DNA of 37,636 nt from Mesotaenium endlicherianum (lineage: Eukaryota > Streptophyta > Zygnematophyceae > Zygnematales > Mesotaeniaceae): positions 69,167-106,802 of the forward strand of contig WELA01008598.1 of assembly GCA_009602735.1 (NCBI GenBank). The letters are read 5' to 3'. Shown here one piece after another: positions 24,401 to 31,600 of this stretch; the stretch's first letter is position 1; every line of letters starts with the position of its first letter. Under the pieces are notes generated by a model. It worked only from the letters and a program-made list of their open reading frames with translations, searched no databases and was not told where the DNA came from. The translations under genes were made by a program, and so were the position numbers.

Positions 24401-24443
24401 CCGGAAAGGAGGAGGGGCTGCGTGCAGATGCACTATACTGTAA
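18480..24443 (+). CDS. Unrecognised coiled-coil, Arg/Glu/Gly-rich protein with CaaX-like C-terminus (4-exon model)
   Basis: Not recognised by family. Model exons are 18480-18605, 21336-21518, 22002-22066 and 23129-24443, giving 562 codons. Phases agree at every join; the last joins SPR to LTQAAAKGDW through a split Arg codon. Exons 1-2 read as one charged helix (HEKEKWLQEAETRLWE then LQAERLRVMATNLSRQKLMV), consistent with a coiled coil, followed by a basic KKRRRQ patch. Exon 4 begins with a normal-looking Ala/Ser/Asp-rich part, then about 210 residues of R/E/G low complexity, then a better-composed block (GEMFSSGGYYARMIARKKK and PEQWAAYREQRTPQYCRP), and ends CRCTIL. CTIL fits a CaaX box with terminal Leu, suggesting geranylgeranylation and membrane attachment. 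An ATG at 18528 has a better context than 18480. The purine-rich part of exon 4 (from about 23460) may instead be intron, and intron 1 (2.7 kb) could hide further exons. Confidence 0.5.
19344..19462 (+). repeat. G-rich purine tract with G-quadruplex potential
   Basis: A run of GGGAGGGG, GGGAAGGGG and GGGGGG blocks with many closely spaced runs of three or more G on the plus strand. Confidence 0.75.
19556..19800. repeat. Degenerate GAGTGT / (GT)n minisatellite
   Basis: Units of GAGTGT, GTGAGT and TGTGTG with no stable period, including a pure GT run near 19741-19760. The minus-strand shadow frame is Ser/Thr/His/Leu low complexity. Confidence 0.85.
20016..20046 (+). repeat. Strong G-quadruplex-type run
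   Basis: GGGCGGGGGGGAGGGGAGGGG continues with GAGGGG: at least five G runs of three or more separated by single bases. Confidence 0.85.
20925..21305 (+). repeat. Cluster of ACCTGG(C) words
   Basis: Eight copies of ACCTGG, mostly within ACACCTGGC, lie near 20925, 21058, 21134, 21168, 21185, 21201, 21228 and 21297. Near-matches (TCTGGG, TCTGGC, CTCCTGG) occur between them. Spacing is irregular, from 16 to about 130 bases. CACCTG is an E-box (CANNTG). The cluster ends 30 bases before the presumed second exon. Confidence 0.6.
21570..21845. repeat. Degenerate CTGTTTTG / TTCTG pentamer-decamer repeat
   Basis: Repeated TTTTGC, CTGTTTTG and GTTCT words in presumed intron 2, with a cleaner (TGTTC)n part near 21722-21748. 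No coding signal. Confidence 0.75.
21917..21998. repeat. GCGT/GT alternating tract just before an acceptor
   Basis: An alternating purine-pyrimidine run of GTGCGTGC units immediately upstream of the CAG acceptor at 21999-22001. The acceptor therefore has no normal pyrimidine tract, the same situation as H+-ATPase introns 18 and 19. Confidence 0.8.
22702..22791. repeat. Perfect 45-bp tandem duplication
   Basis: The 45-base unit that begins TTTCGTATGTGTACAAACAC at 22702 is repeated without change at 22747-22791. It lies in presumed intron 3 of the coiled-coil gene. Identity of the copies implies a recent duplication or an assembly artefact. Confidence 0.95.
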
Positions 24444-25013
24444 TTAACTTTTAGACTATCGTAGTATGTACTTATATTAAAATAGCTCACTGGAATAGAG
24501 CTCATCAAACTAATGCAGCCTGTCATATGCACATGGAGCACACGTGCGTTTGCAGCAGAGATCACTGAAAGGAATAGTATAGTATGTTACTTGTATGTTA
24601 CTTATACGTCTATGGTTTATTCGAAGTGGAGGCCTACATAAACATACAGCACATGGTGCATGGGTACTAGAAGATAAGACTTTGGCATTCTGTACATTCT
24701 GTTCTGAGTATTCACTGTGGCAGAGGTCTTTTCCTTCACTTGGCCCCACCTTACTTGGTCAATAACAGGGGACTCACTAAAATCTCTCCACCCTCAACCC
24801 AGCTCCAGTCCAGGATTGGTATTGGCAACAAGAAGATATAAATCAGTCAAATGTAGTTGCTACTCAACATAAATGTATGATACATTGACAGTAGTCTCCT
24901 TGATAGTTCTTAAAAGTGAAGAATTGAACGAAGCCTTCAGTTCTGGCTGCCCAGCCATACGTTGCATGGGTCTCAAAATTGGTAGGACTTTTTCAGTTTA
25001 TACGATGCTGTGA
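24444..25013. other. Spacer between the coiled-coil gene and the retroelement-like frame
   Basis: No gene seen. In minus-strand orientation it lies directly after the TAA of the methyltransferase polyprotein, where a polypurine tract and 3' LTR would be expected. A purine stretch (GAGGGTGGAGAGA) lies near 24786-24800 on the minus strand. By eye I find no matching direct repeat in the right flank (30830-32600). Confidence 0.45.
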
Positions 25014-26858
25014 TTAGGTAGGGTTAACGACCCCCTCTTCTGGTGTTTGAAATAGTGTTTGTTCCGGTGGGCCAAAAGTTCCTCCTTCTTCACGTGGCCG
25101 AGGTTGGTTTGTCATTGGCCAACCTGCAGGATCTGTCCTAGGGCTGATTACCCAGCCCCACTCTTGCTCAATAATAGCCATGCGGGCGACGGTCGTGCCA
25201 TACTCCTCCCTTGCAGGTGGTGTGACCGTCCATGCTTGCGTCAATGTTTGCGGCCTTTGAGGTGCCGCTAGTTGTGTGAGAAAAGCATCGTCTGCTGCAG
25301 TCAAGCGGCTGATGGTGTTTCTCAGATCCATCAGTTCCCATCCTGGGATTGCAGGTATCATGGGAGCAGGCTCCTCCGACCTCTGTATCCTAAGATCTGA
25401 TAGTTGGAACAAGGGCGTGTTCATGCCTGGCGGCACACTAATGCCCAATGCCATTACCCTGCGAACCAAACCGTCCTCTCCCTCTCTCTGCAGAATATCC
25501 CGCAGAGGCGGAGGAGGTGGGGCTGTGGTTCCTCGCGGAACGCCCTCTCTCTGAGCCTTCCCCTTATGCTTGAAATATCGCTTTAGCATCCTCCTAAAAG
25601 ATGCGTTACCCTCACGGGCCGCCTTCCTTGGTCTGCTTGCACGACTCTCAGGCTTACCTTGCGCTGTCTCCACTTTAGCAGTGCAGGCAGTCACCTCCTG
25701 CCGTTGCGGCGGTTGTGTTGTTGACTTGGGCTCTGCCACTGAAAAACTGGCAGTAGGGGTACTAGATGTTGGTGACCTTAGTTCTTCATAAAGATCTGCC
25801 GGGCTTGGTCCCATCAGGTGGTCAGCTACCCAGTCGTCTGTCCTCAGCTCCTATAAGTCAAACAGATCCAACTTTGGCGTAGGAAAACGTGGAATTTCTT
25901 CCCTGGCGTCCCCTCCATTGTCGAGTGATGGCAACTCCAACTCTGAGAGGCCTTGCATCTCTGCATCTTCTCCCTCCTCTGGCTTCTCTGTTCCAAGAGG
26001 CGGCGATTCTTCATCCCCTCCTGTGTTGATCCTTGCCATGTTGATGATGGCTGACTGTAGAGCGGAAGCTGCTTTCGCCACTTTCTCTTCCTTGAGTCGA
26101 GGGGCGTCTGCTTCCAGCACTTGCTCCATGATTTGCCTAGTGATCGACTCAGCTATGCTGCCAACTGTGTCTTGTGGTTGCCCTTTGGCCTCTGGCTCTG
26201 GGCTCATCAGAACAGGTATGGCGGGCAATCTCTCGACCGTCTCCTTCCTGCTTTCTTCAAAAATTACCTCCAAGCAAATGGTCTTTCCAGATCCTCCAAA
26301 ATTTCCTAAATTCTGACTGCATTCTTCGGCCCATTCGCCAATATTGCACTGGCGTTCTTCATATCTTGACGTTACCGCGTCTGGGGATGGGCTTCCGTAG
26401 ACCTGGTCTGGGGCCATGTTCCGTAACTCAGAGGTGGTATTGTCCTCCCATTCCGGCAACCTCACAAATATTTGGCTAGAGCGTCCTGCAGTTAATGGGA
26501 CCTCTTGTGATTTGCTTACTGCAGCGCTCACCAAAGGGTTTGCTGCACCAATTGCCTGGTCTTCCATGGCTACGTCTTCTCGCAGCCTTTGCAGCTCTCT
26601 TTCCAGAGGGTCGTGTAGAGCCGCCATCCGATTATCAATTTGCGCCAATAGGTCTTGACACCTGGTCAGCTCCACCACTCTGGTTTCTCTAAGTGTTTCA
26701 TCTTGGTCAGCCTCAGCTGCGTCCCTTTCAACACCATGTTCTTCTTGTCGTTGATGCGCTTCTCTGATAGCTCTCTGATCAGAGGTTGGCACCGCATGGA
26801 CTCCAATCGTTACTGGTCTTGGTCTGGGCATAGGCTTGTCAAAGAACGTCATCTGCTG
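25014..26858 (-). pseudogene. Unrecognised C-terminal extension of the methyltransferase polyprotein
   Basis: About 614 codons continue in frame after motif X, interrupted once by TAG at 25851-25853 (LDLFDL, stop, ELRTDDWVADHLM). Visible: a long charged helical stretch (about 26630-26780, REAHQRQEEHGVERDAAEAD and beyond) likely to form a coiled coil, acidic Pro-rich spacers, a basic patch (RRMLKRYFKHKGKAQRE) near 25580, and a Pro-rich tail with several Trp. The frame ends in TAA. Nothing resembles reverse transcriptase, RNase H, integrase or a chromodomain. It could be a particle- or chromatin-binding module; that is a guess. Confidence 0.6.
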
Positions 26859-27830
26859 CCAAGTCATAATCGTCTCCACCAACCATGTCATGGAGTGATG
26901 CCCAATCATATTGCCGAATATCTTCCCAGCGTCCACCTGTCCCACCATCGCAACAATTTCTTGTGCAATGGAGTTGGGTACCCCCAGGCACCTTCCCTTC
27001 TCTTTAGCTGTCGGCTCTCTCCACTGTGATTCTCTGTCGTGCGCATTCTTGACCATTCCTGGTCCTCCATTCACGAATGCGCGTGATCCTGGGTATGCCG
27101 TGAAGGTGGGCAGTACCACCCTTGGCCGGCCTGGCTCGTTGACGACGTACCGTGGGTAGGAATCCCTCCTGATCACTGGCTTGGTTTCCACCATCAGTGC
27201 TTCTCCCACAGATACTGCTGTTGGTGTGCGCCGCGTAATCTCCTCCATCTCCCTCAGGATTTCAATGGACATGCCGTTGGTCCAGAATAGCCTGGCCCGG
27301 TGTGAGAGTCCTCCGTGCCTGGCGTCGTTGATCAATACATGATGACCCAGGGTGGAGTCGAAGACCAGCCATGGATCTCCTGGCTTCATCTGGTTATAAT
27401 CCATCCCTGGATGTACATTCTCAATCACAAATACTGGTGGGTAGAGATGCTAGCGTTCCCGCAGCATGCTGATGATTTTCACCATCCATCCCCAGTGTCG
27501 TGCTCGCGGGTCATTGAATCCCCTCCTGTTCCCAGCTTGCGAGAAAGGCTGACAAGGGAATCCCCCAAAGATTCAGTCAATCCTGTAACCATACAGGTCC
27601 TCGGACTTCACATTGAGAATGTTCCCTCCAGCAAGACGCACTAACCTAGAATCAGTAGGAACCAACGCCTTGAAATGGTACATTTGCCGCATCTGACTCA
27701 TGACCTCCTTAAATGCTGTGAAGGCACCCGCATCATTGTCCACATACAGCACTTTGGATACCTGGATACCTCGCTGAATCAGTGAGATGGTTCCAGAACC
27801 AAGTTCAGCGAACAATTCTTGCACTACTAC
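26859..27830 (-). pseudogene. C5 cytosine DNA methyltransferase domain (unpermuted, motifs I-X)
   Basis: Transfers a methyl group from S-adenosylmethionine to carbon 5 of cytosine. Motif I: VVQELFAELGSGTISL (27765-27830). Motif II: KVLYVDND. Motif IV: GGFPCQPFSQAGNRRGFND, with catalytic Cys codon at 27552-27554. Motif VI: FVIENV (Glu at about 27420-27422). Motif VIII: SHRARLFWTN. A target-recognition region contains LPTFTA. Motif IX: KEKGRCLGVPNS. Motif X: AGKIFGNMIGHHSM. The order is canonical, unlike the permuted plant DRM enzymes. HRARLFW resembles DNMT3, while Pro-Cys-Gln resembles DNMT1 and bacterial enzymes (DNMT3 and DRM have Pro-Cys-Asn). A TGA lies four codons before the GFPCQ block and a TAG lies between motifs IV and VI, so the domain as read is split in three. 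Confidence 0.87.
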
Positions 27831-28178
27831 TCCTCTCCTGCAAAAAGGATCCTCCATCCTCACAATGCCTTGCGGCAGCGGGTCTACTCCAGGCATCAAA
27901 TTGGCAGCAGTCTTAACTGGATAGGGAACTGGCAGCAGCTCTTGCGGGCCACGGTCCCTGTTACTCACAGCTTCCAGTTGCTCCATAATCTGAGGTTGCC
28001 AAACGAAGGGAGTCGGCATGTTGATGCTGGTGTAGCCCTCCTCTTCGCGTTGCATGATGAGGTCATAATGGCCTGGATACCGGTCATTCACACAACAGTC
28101 TAGCAATCCGTAGTTCGCCTCTCTCGAGCAAACCATTTTTATAGGAATTTCTCCTGTCGGCTGCCGATCTGTCGACTG
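27831..28178 (-). pseudogene. Linker between protease and methyltransferase
   Basis: About 116 open codons, moderately polar, with TPFVWQPQIMEQLEA and a Pro-rich LLPVPYPV stretch. In ordinary retroelements reverse transcriptase follows the protease here; no RT motif (such as the YxDD box) is present. It may be the N-terminal part of the methyltransferase fold or a spacer. Confidence 0.5.
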
Positions 28179-28532
28179 GTAAGTCACCCTCTGCTTCCGC
28201 AGGTCGATGACCATACCCAGGGGAATCAGAGCTTCTGTCCCCAAGAGAACATCATAGTTCTCTGCCTCTGTCACCGTGCATTCTATGAGCAGTGACGCCT
28301 CCTCAGGTTTCCCCAAGTTTACTGTGATTTTCACAAGCTTGCGGGTAATTCCACAAGAATTTGAAATCTGCCCAGATGCAGTCCTCAACTGATAAGGACT
28401 TTCTTTCAGGTCCCTTGCCGTCAATCCCAGAGCTTTCACAGCTCGCTTTCCCAAGATTACTGGCTGTGCGCCAGTGTCCAATAGGATATTGGGAGCGGCC
28501 CAGTCGTTGAACGTCAAAACTCTATCCTTGTT
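28179..28532 (-). pseudogene. Retropepsin-type aspartic protease domain
   Basis: NILLDTGAQPVILGKRAVKA carries the DTGA active-site motif at 28467-28478. A flap-like region with RTASGQ follows, and about 70 residues later YDVLLGTEALIPLGMVIDL, the hydrophobic Ile/Leu-Gly strand typical of single-domain retroviral proteases. It would work as a homodimer and cut the polyprotein. About 140 charged residues (KKKEKD and the segment after it) separate it from the knuckles. No stop interrupts this domain. Confidence 0.88.
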
Positions 28533-29117
28533 CTGCACTCTCACAGTGCTGAAATTAGTAGGCAGCGAAGCGCTGTTTGCGCCTTCCTCAGCTATGTCCA
28601 GCTGCTGTCCGGCTTCTTCAACCGTGAAAGGATACGTAAGACGCAGATCAGCGAGTGAAAGACAAGAAATGTGCTGAATCTGGTGTTCCACCAGAGCCTT
28701 CAGCTTTTCCAGCGAAAAACTAAATGTCTTGCGTGGCCCAGGCTTGGCTTGTCGTAGCTGCGCAATCTCGTTCTCATTGAGAGTGATCCGAAAGGTCTGA
28801 GGAAGCTTCCCAGCATTCCATGGAACCAGACGGTCATGATCTGCGCGCTCCGCAGCCGTTGCAGCCACGGCTTTCTCAGGCGTCATCTCCTCGCCTTTAC
28901 AGATGGTCTTTTTGGCCACATCTGCATCACAATAGACATTAGGCACATTTAGTCTCGCAAATTGAGCTTTCAACTCTGCAATCTCTGCACTCATAGCATC
29001 ATATTTCTGGTTACTCTTCCGGTTACCAGAGCTATCTTTCTCCTTTTTCTTACCCTTATCTGCCTCTTTCGCAGCAGCATTAGCCCATGGTGGCTTCAGA
29101 TTTGGATTCTTATACCA

Positions 29118-29159
29118 ACACTCATCTTCTGAGTGTCCCTTTTTGCTGCAATGTGCGCA
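29118..29159 (-). other. Second CCHC zinc knuckle
   Basis: CAHCSKKGHSEDEC gives perfect CX2CX4HX4C spacing, 15 codons after the first knuckle. Paired knuckles are common at the Gag C-terminus and bind nucleic acid. Confidence 0.9.
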
Positions 29160-29204
29160 TACCTGCGCCTTGCTAGCAGACAATTGCTTAGCATCCGAGT
29201 ACGG

Positions 29205-30185
29205 ACAATCTCTCTTCTAATGTCCTGATTTCCCGCAATTCCAACAACCCTCTGCTGTCTCAGCAGTGTTGGCGTGCTTAGCAGACCTATCGAAAAACCC
29301 TCTCTTCCTTTTAAATTGAAAATTAGAGCTATTGGCCTTAGGCTGAAAGGATTCCTCCCTTCTCTCAGGAGCCATAAGCGTCCTGGACGCCTCCTTGTAC
29401 CAGACTTTACCTTCCTCAACATTGCGTGCTCTTTCAGCAGCCTCGTCGATGTTCCAGTCGATTTCGCGTATTGCAGATAGGTGCGGCTTGACCTCCCAAT
29501 CTGTGTCTTTACCCAGACACAATAAGAATTTGTCAGCCACAATCCTAGGCTCATAGATTCCTGCCTTCTTGGCAAGGTCTACCAATCTGGATTTGACCTC
29601 CATCACTGTCTCGTTCTTCTGACGGACAAAATGCACATAACGGTGCACCTTAAGACTGCGATCCTTGGGGAATTTTGCTTCAAGCAACTTAAAGAAACGA
29701 CGCAGACAGTGCTCAGAGTCTAACTGGTCATCCCCAGCCTCCATATCCCTACGGCAACTAGCCAACGCTTGCGCATGGCTTGCTTCCGTGGTGGCACTAT
29801 CACCATGCTGCCCCGTAAAAGGTGCAGCCCTGCGTGTTACTCGTTCCTGAGCATTAGCAATCTTTTCAGACAATTCTGCACACATTTTACGCAATTCTGC
29901 GACAGACCCAGCATCATCATCTCGAGTAGCCGCTCGCTGCTGACCCTCGGTGAGTTGCTTCATGGCATCTGTTAATTCTTGTGTTAGTGCAGCTAAGTCT
30001 ACGCTCTCAACAGTTGCAGCAGGTATCGCTCTTCCTGATGACAAAGCGGACAGGCGGGCTTTCGCAGCCTCTTTCTAGATTTTTAAATCCCTCGCCTTCT
30101 TTTGCTCGTCAAACGCCCATTCCTGGGTAAGGTTCTCATCCTTCCAGAATTGGCGATAAAGCAACAAGGCATCCTTGTCCAAGTA
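29205..30185 (-). pseudogene. Gag core (Retrotrans_gag-like) with first CCHC zinc knuckle
   Basis: A Gln/Ala-rich helical part is followed by a Gag-type capsid segment with LRRFFKLLEAKFPKD, VHRYVHFVRQKNETVMEVK and SRLVDLAKKAGI, the usual arrangement of LTR-retrotransposon Gag. It ends in CWNCGKSGH, a stop codon, then KRDC at 29205-29246. Counting the stop as one residue gives the exact CX2CX4HX4C spacing of a retroviral zinc knuckle. A TAG at 30075-30077 also interrupts the N-terminal helix (KARDLKI, stop, KEAAKARL). Gag would package RNA and build the particle. Both stops are single-base changes from Gln codons. Confidence 0.8.
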
Positions 30186-30188
30186 CTA

Positions 30189-30830
30189 AATCAAGCTTAT
30201 AAAAGCGATTGACTGAGTGTAAGAAGAATCCTTTCGAAATTTCTCAAACAAATCAGCCCAATAGATCTCATCAAACTCTTCGAAAGTGAGACTATTTACA
30301 CCGGTTCGTCCACAAAAACACTTTGTAGACAGCTTGAACTTAGGATTTTCATCCTTATCATCACCAGTCATTTCGAATGGTGACCAAGACTCACTTTCTT
30401 TACCCCACACGTCGTGTTCTCTGCCCAAATTGGGTACAAAGGCTTGCTCGTTATACGGATTCTCACTGTTCGTGGCAGTATGGCGAGACTCGTTTCGTGA
30501 CGGTTGCTCACTCCACAGCTTATCCGTGCGCTCAGATGTCTCACTTCCTTGTGGACTCTGGCTTGAATCAGAACCTTCCGCAGGCTCCACAGGGTAATAG
30601 AGTCTTCCACTCCTCAACCGCATGTACAGTTGAATTTCTCCGGGTCCCCTTCCAGGTTGAGCACCGGCGGCCCTCACAGGCCTCAATCCCCAATTTGCTT
30701 GGGAATTTCTATTCACCTGAACCACAGAACCGAAGTTCTCAGAAGTAGGACGGAAGTCTCTTACTTCCACATAGGCTTTATGCCTTAAGGTCCTTGGGTT
30801 CACAAGCGAGCAAATTGTAGTTTGCAGAAA
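30189..30830 (-). pseudogene. N-terminal segment of the Gag-like polyprotein
   Basis: About 214 open codons before the first internal TAG. The first in-frame ATG is at 30621-30623 (MRLRSGRLYYPVEP), so translation may start there. The segment is Ser/Glu-rich and polar in the middle, then becomes more structured (KLSTKCFCGRTGVNSLTFEE and an aromatic/acidic stretch WADLFEKFRKD). The frame continues past the TAG without shift into YLDKDALLLYRQFWKDENL. I do not recognise a domain; the position suggests the amino-terminal part of Gag. Confidence 0.55.
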
Positions 30831-31600
30831 TCACACTCTAAGCAGCTTGACATACAACGTCAGATTCAGAGAAAATCGCCCTTCAGGCTTTCGCTTAACT
30901 TTCACAAAGTCACAGCTTACAAAACTCTGAAACTACATGTCTATGCTGGCTTGGGTCAAGCTCTTCACTTAACACCGCGCCTTAACAGCTCTTCACTGCC
31001 AGGCTAGGCTCACTCAATTCTTCACTGAGAGCTTTATCTGCCAATACTACCCTCTCTCTTTGAGATGCAAATGCGACTTCTGAGAACTTGGAAACTAACA
31101 CACAACTCACCATTTTAAGGCTGCTTCACACACACTTGTGGCGTTCGGCCGAATCTGTGCTAATCTCCTAGCATATTCTATTCTGCAGTCCTCCTGCTTT
31201 CAACAGTGAGATTCCCTCTTGGGAACTCCTACAATCCTAACTTATCTATGATACACTAAGAAGAATCTTCAGCGTCGGCAGAAGCGTGGGGCCTCGGCCC
31301 TCCAATGGCCTTGGGAATCCTTCTTCTTCGCGCCCTTCTTCTCCTTCCTTCTGCTTCTTCGGCTTCCTCTGCTTCTTGGCAAAAGTGCGTGAGAGTGAAT
31401 AACTTGTGTCAGGCAAGATTCGTGCCTATCGCAGGCACCACACAGCGTCATCTTTCGAGAATGCCGTGCTTTGTCACAAAGCTTAGCTGCATGTCGCTTC
31501 TGCCTAGCCATGCTCAACTCAAGCTCGTAGTCACTCAGCATGCATGCACACCTCGTGACTGTCGCGCGTGGCTGCTTAGCTTCTCAGCTGGCAGTCACGC
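30831..31600 (-). other. Presumed leader region upstream of the Gag-like frame
   Basis: On the minus strand this precedes the polyprotein and should contain the leader, primer-binding site and 5' LTR edge. I could not identify a primer-binding site or an LTR boundary. A 43-codon frame opens at the ATG 31111-31113, and a 90-codon Lys/Arg-rich frame lies at 31269-31541 (ends GHWRAEAPRFCRR). Neither is supported beyond being open. AGTGAAGA words recur on the minus strand at about 30970-31035. Confidence 0.35.

Larger units (their letters stand above)
25014..30830 (-). mobile_element. Retroelement-like polyprotein gene: Gag, two zinc knuckles, retropepsin, C5 cytosine methyltransferase
   Basis: One minus-strand frame of 1939 codons runs from just below a TGA at 30831-30833 to TAA at 25014-25016. 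Order: N-terminal segment, Gag core, CCHC knuckle 1, CCHC knuckle 2, retropepsin, linker, cytosine-5 methyltransferase, long extension. Gag, knuckles and protease are LTR-retrotransposon parts. The methyltransferase is a captured cellular-type enzyme; retrotransposons carrying such enzymes have been reported in dinoflagellates and charophyte algae (recalled, not checked). Six internal stops interrupt the frame: TAG at 30186-30188, 30075-30077, 29217-29219, 27450-27452 and 25851-25853, and TGA at 27573-27575. No frameshift is needed anywhere. No reverse transcriptase, RNase H, integrase or LTR was found, so it is a truncated or non-autonomous element, or a derived host gene. As it stands it appears non-functional unless stops are read through. 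Confidence 0.88.

Noticed and set aside
26220-26290. P-loop (Walker A) ATP site in NFGGSGKT of the methyltransferase extension
   Set aside because: Spacing does not fit GxxxxGK[ST] (Asn occupies the first Gly position) and no Walker B or surrounding fold is visible; kept only as part of the unknown extension.
26859-27830. Plant DRM-type (permuted) methyltransferase
   Set aside because: Motifs run I, IV, VI, VIII, IX, X in the canonical order; DRM enzymes place VI-X before I-IV.
25014-30830. Reassigned genetic code with TAG read as Gln
   Set aside because: The H+-ATPase in the same window ends in TAG exactly after the conserved YTV terminus, and the CBM48 gene also ends in TAG, so TAG works as a normal stop in this genome.
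31269-31541. Basic 90-codon minus-strand frame as an accessory retroelement protein
   Set aside because: Only openness supports it; its Lys/Arg-rich end comes from a CTTCTTC-rich stretch and no motif is recognisable.
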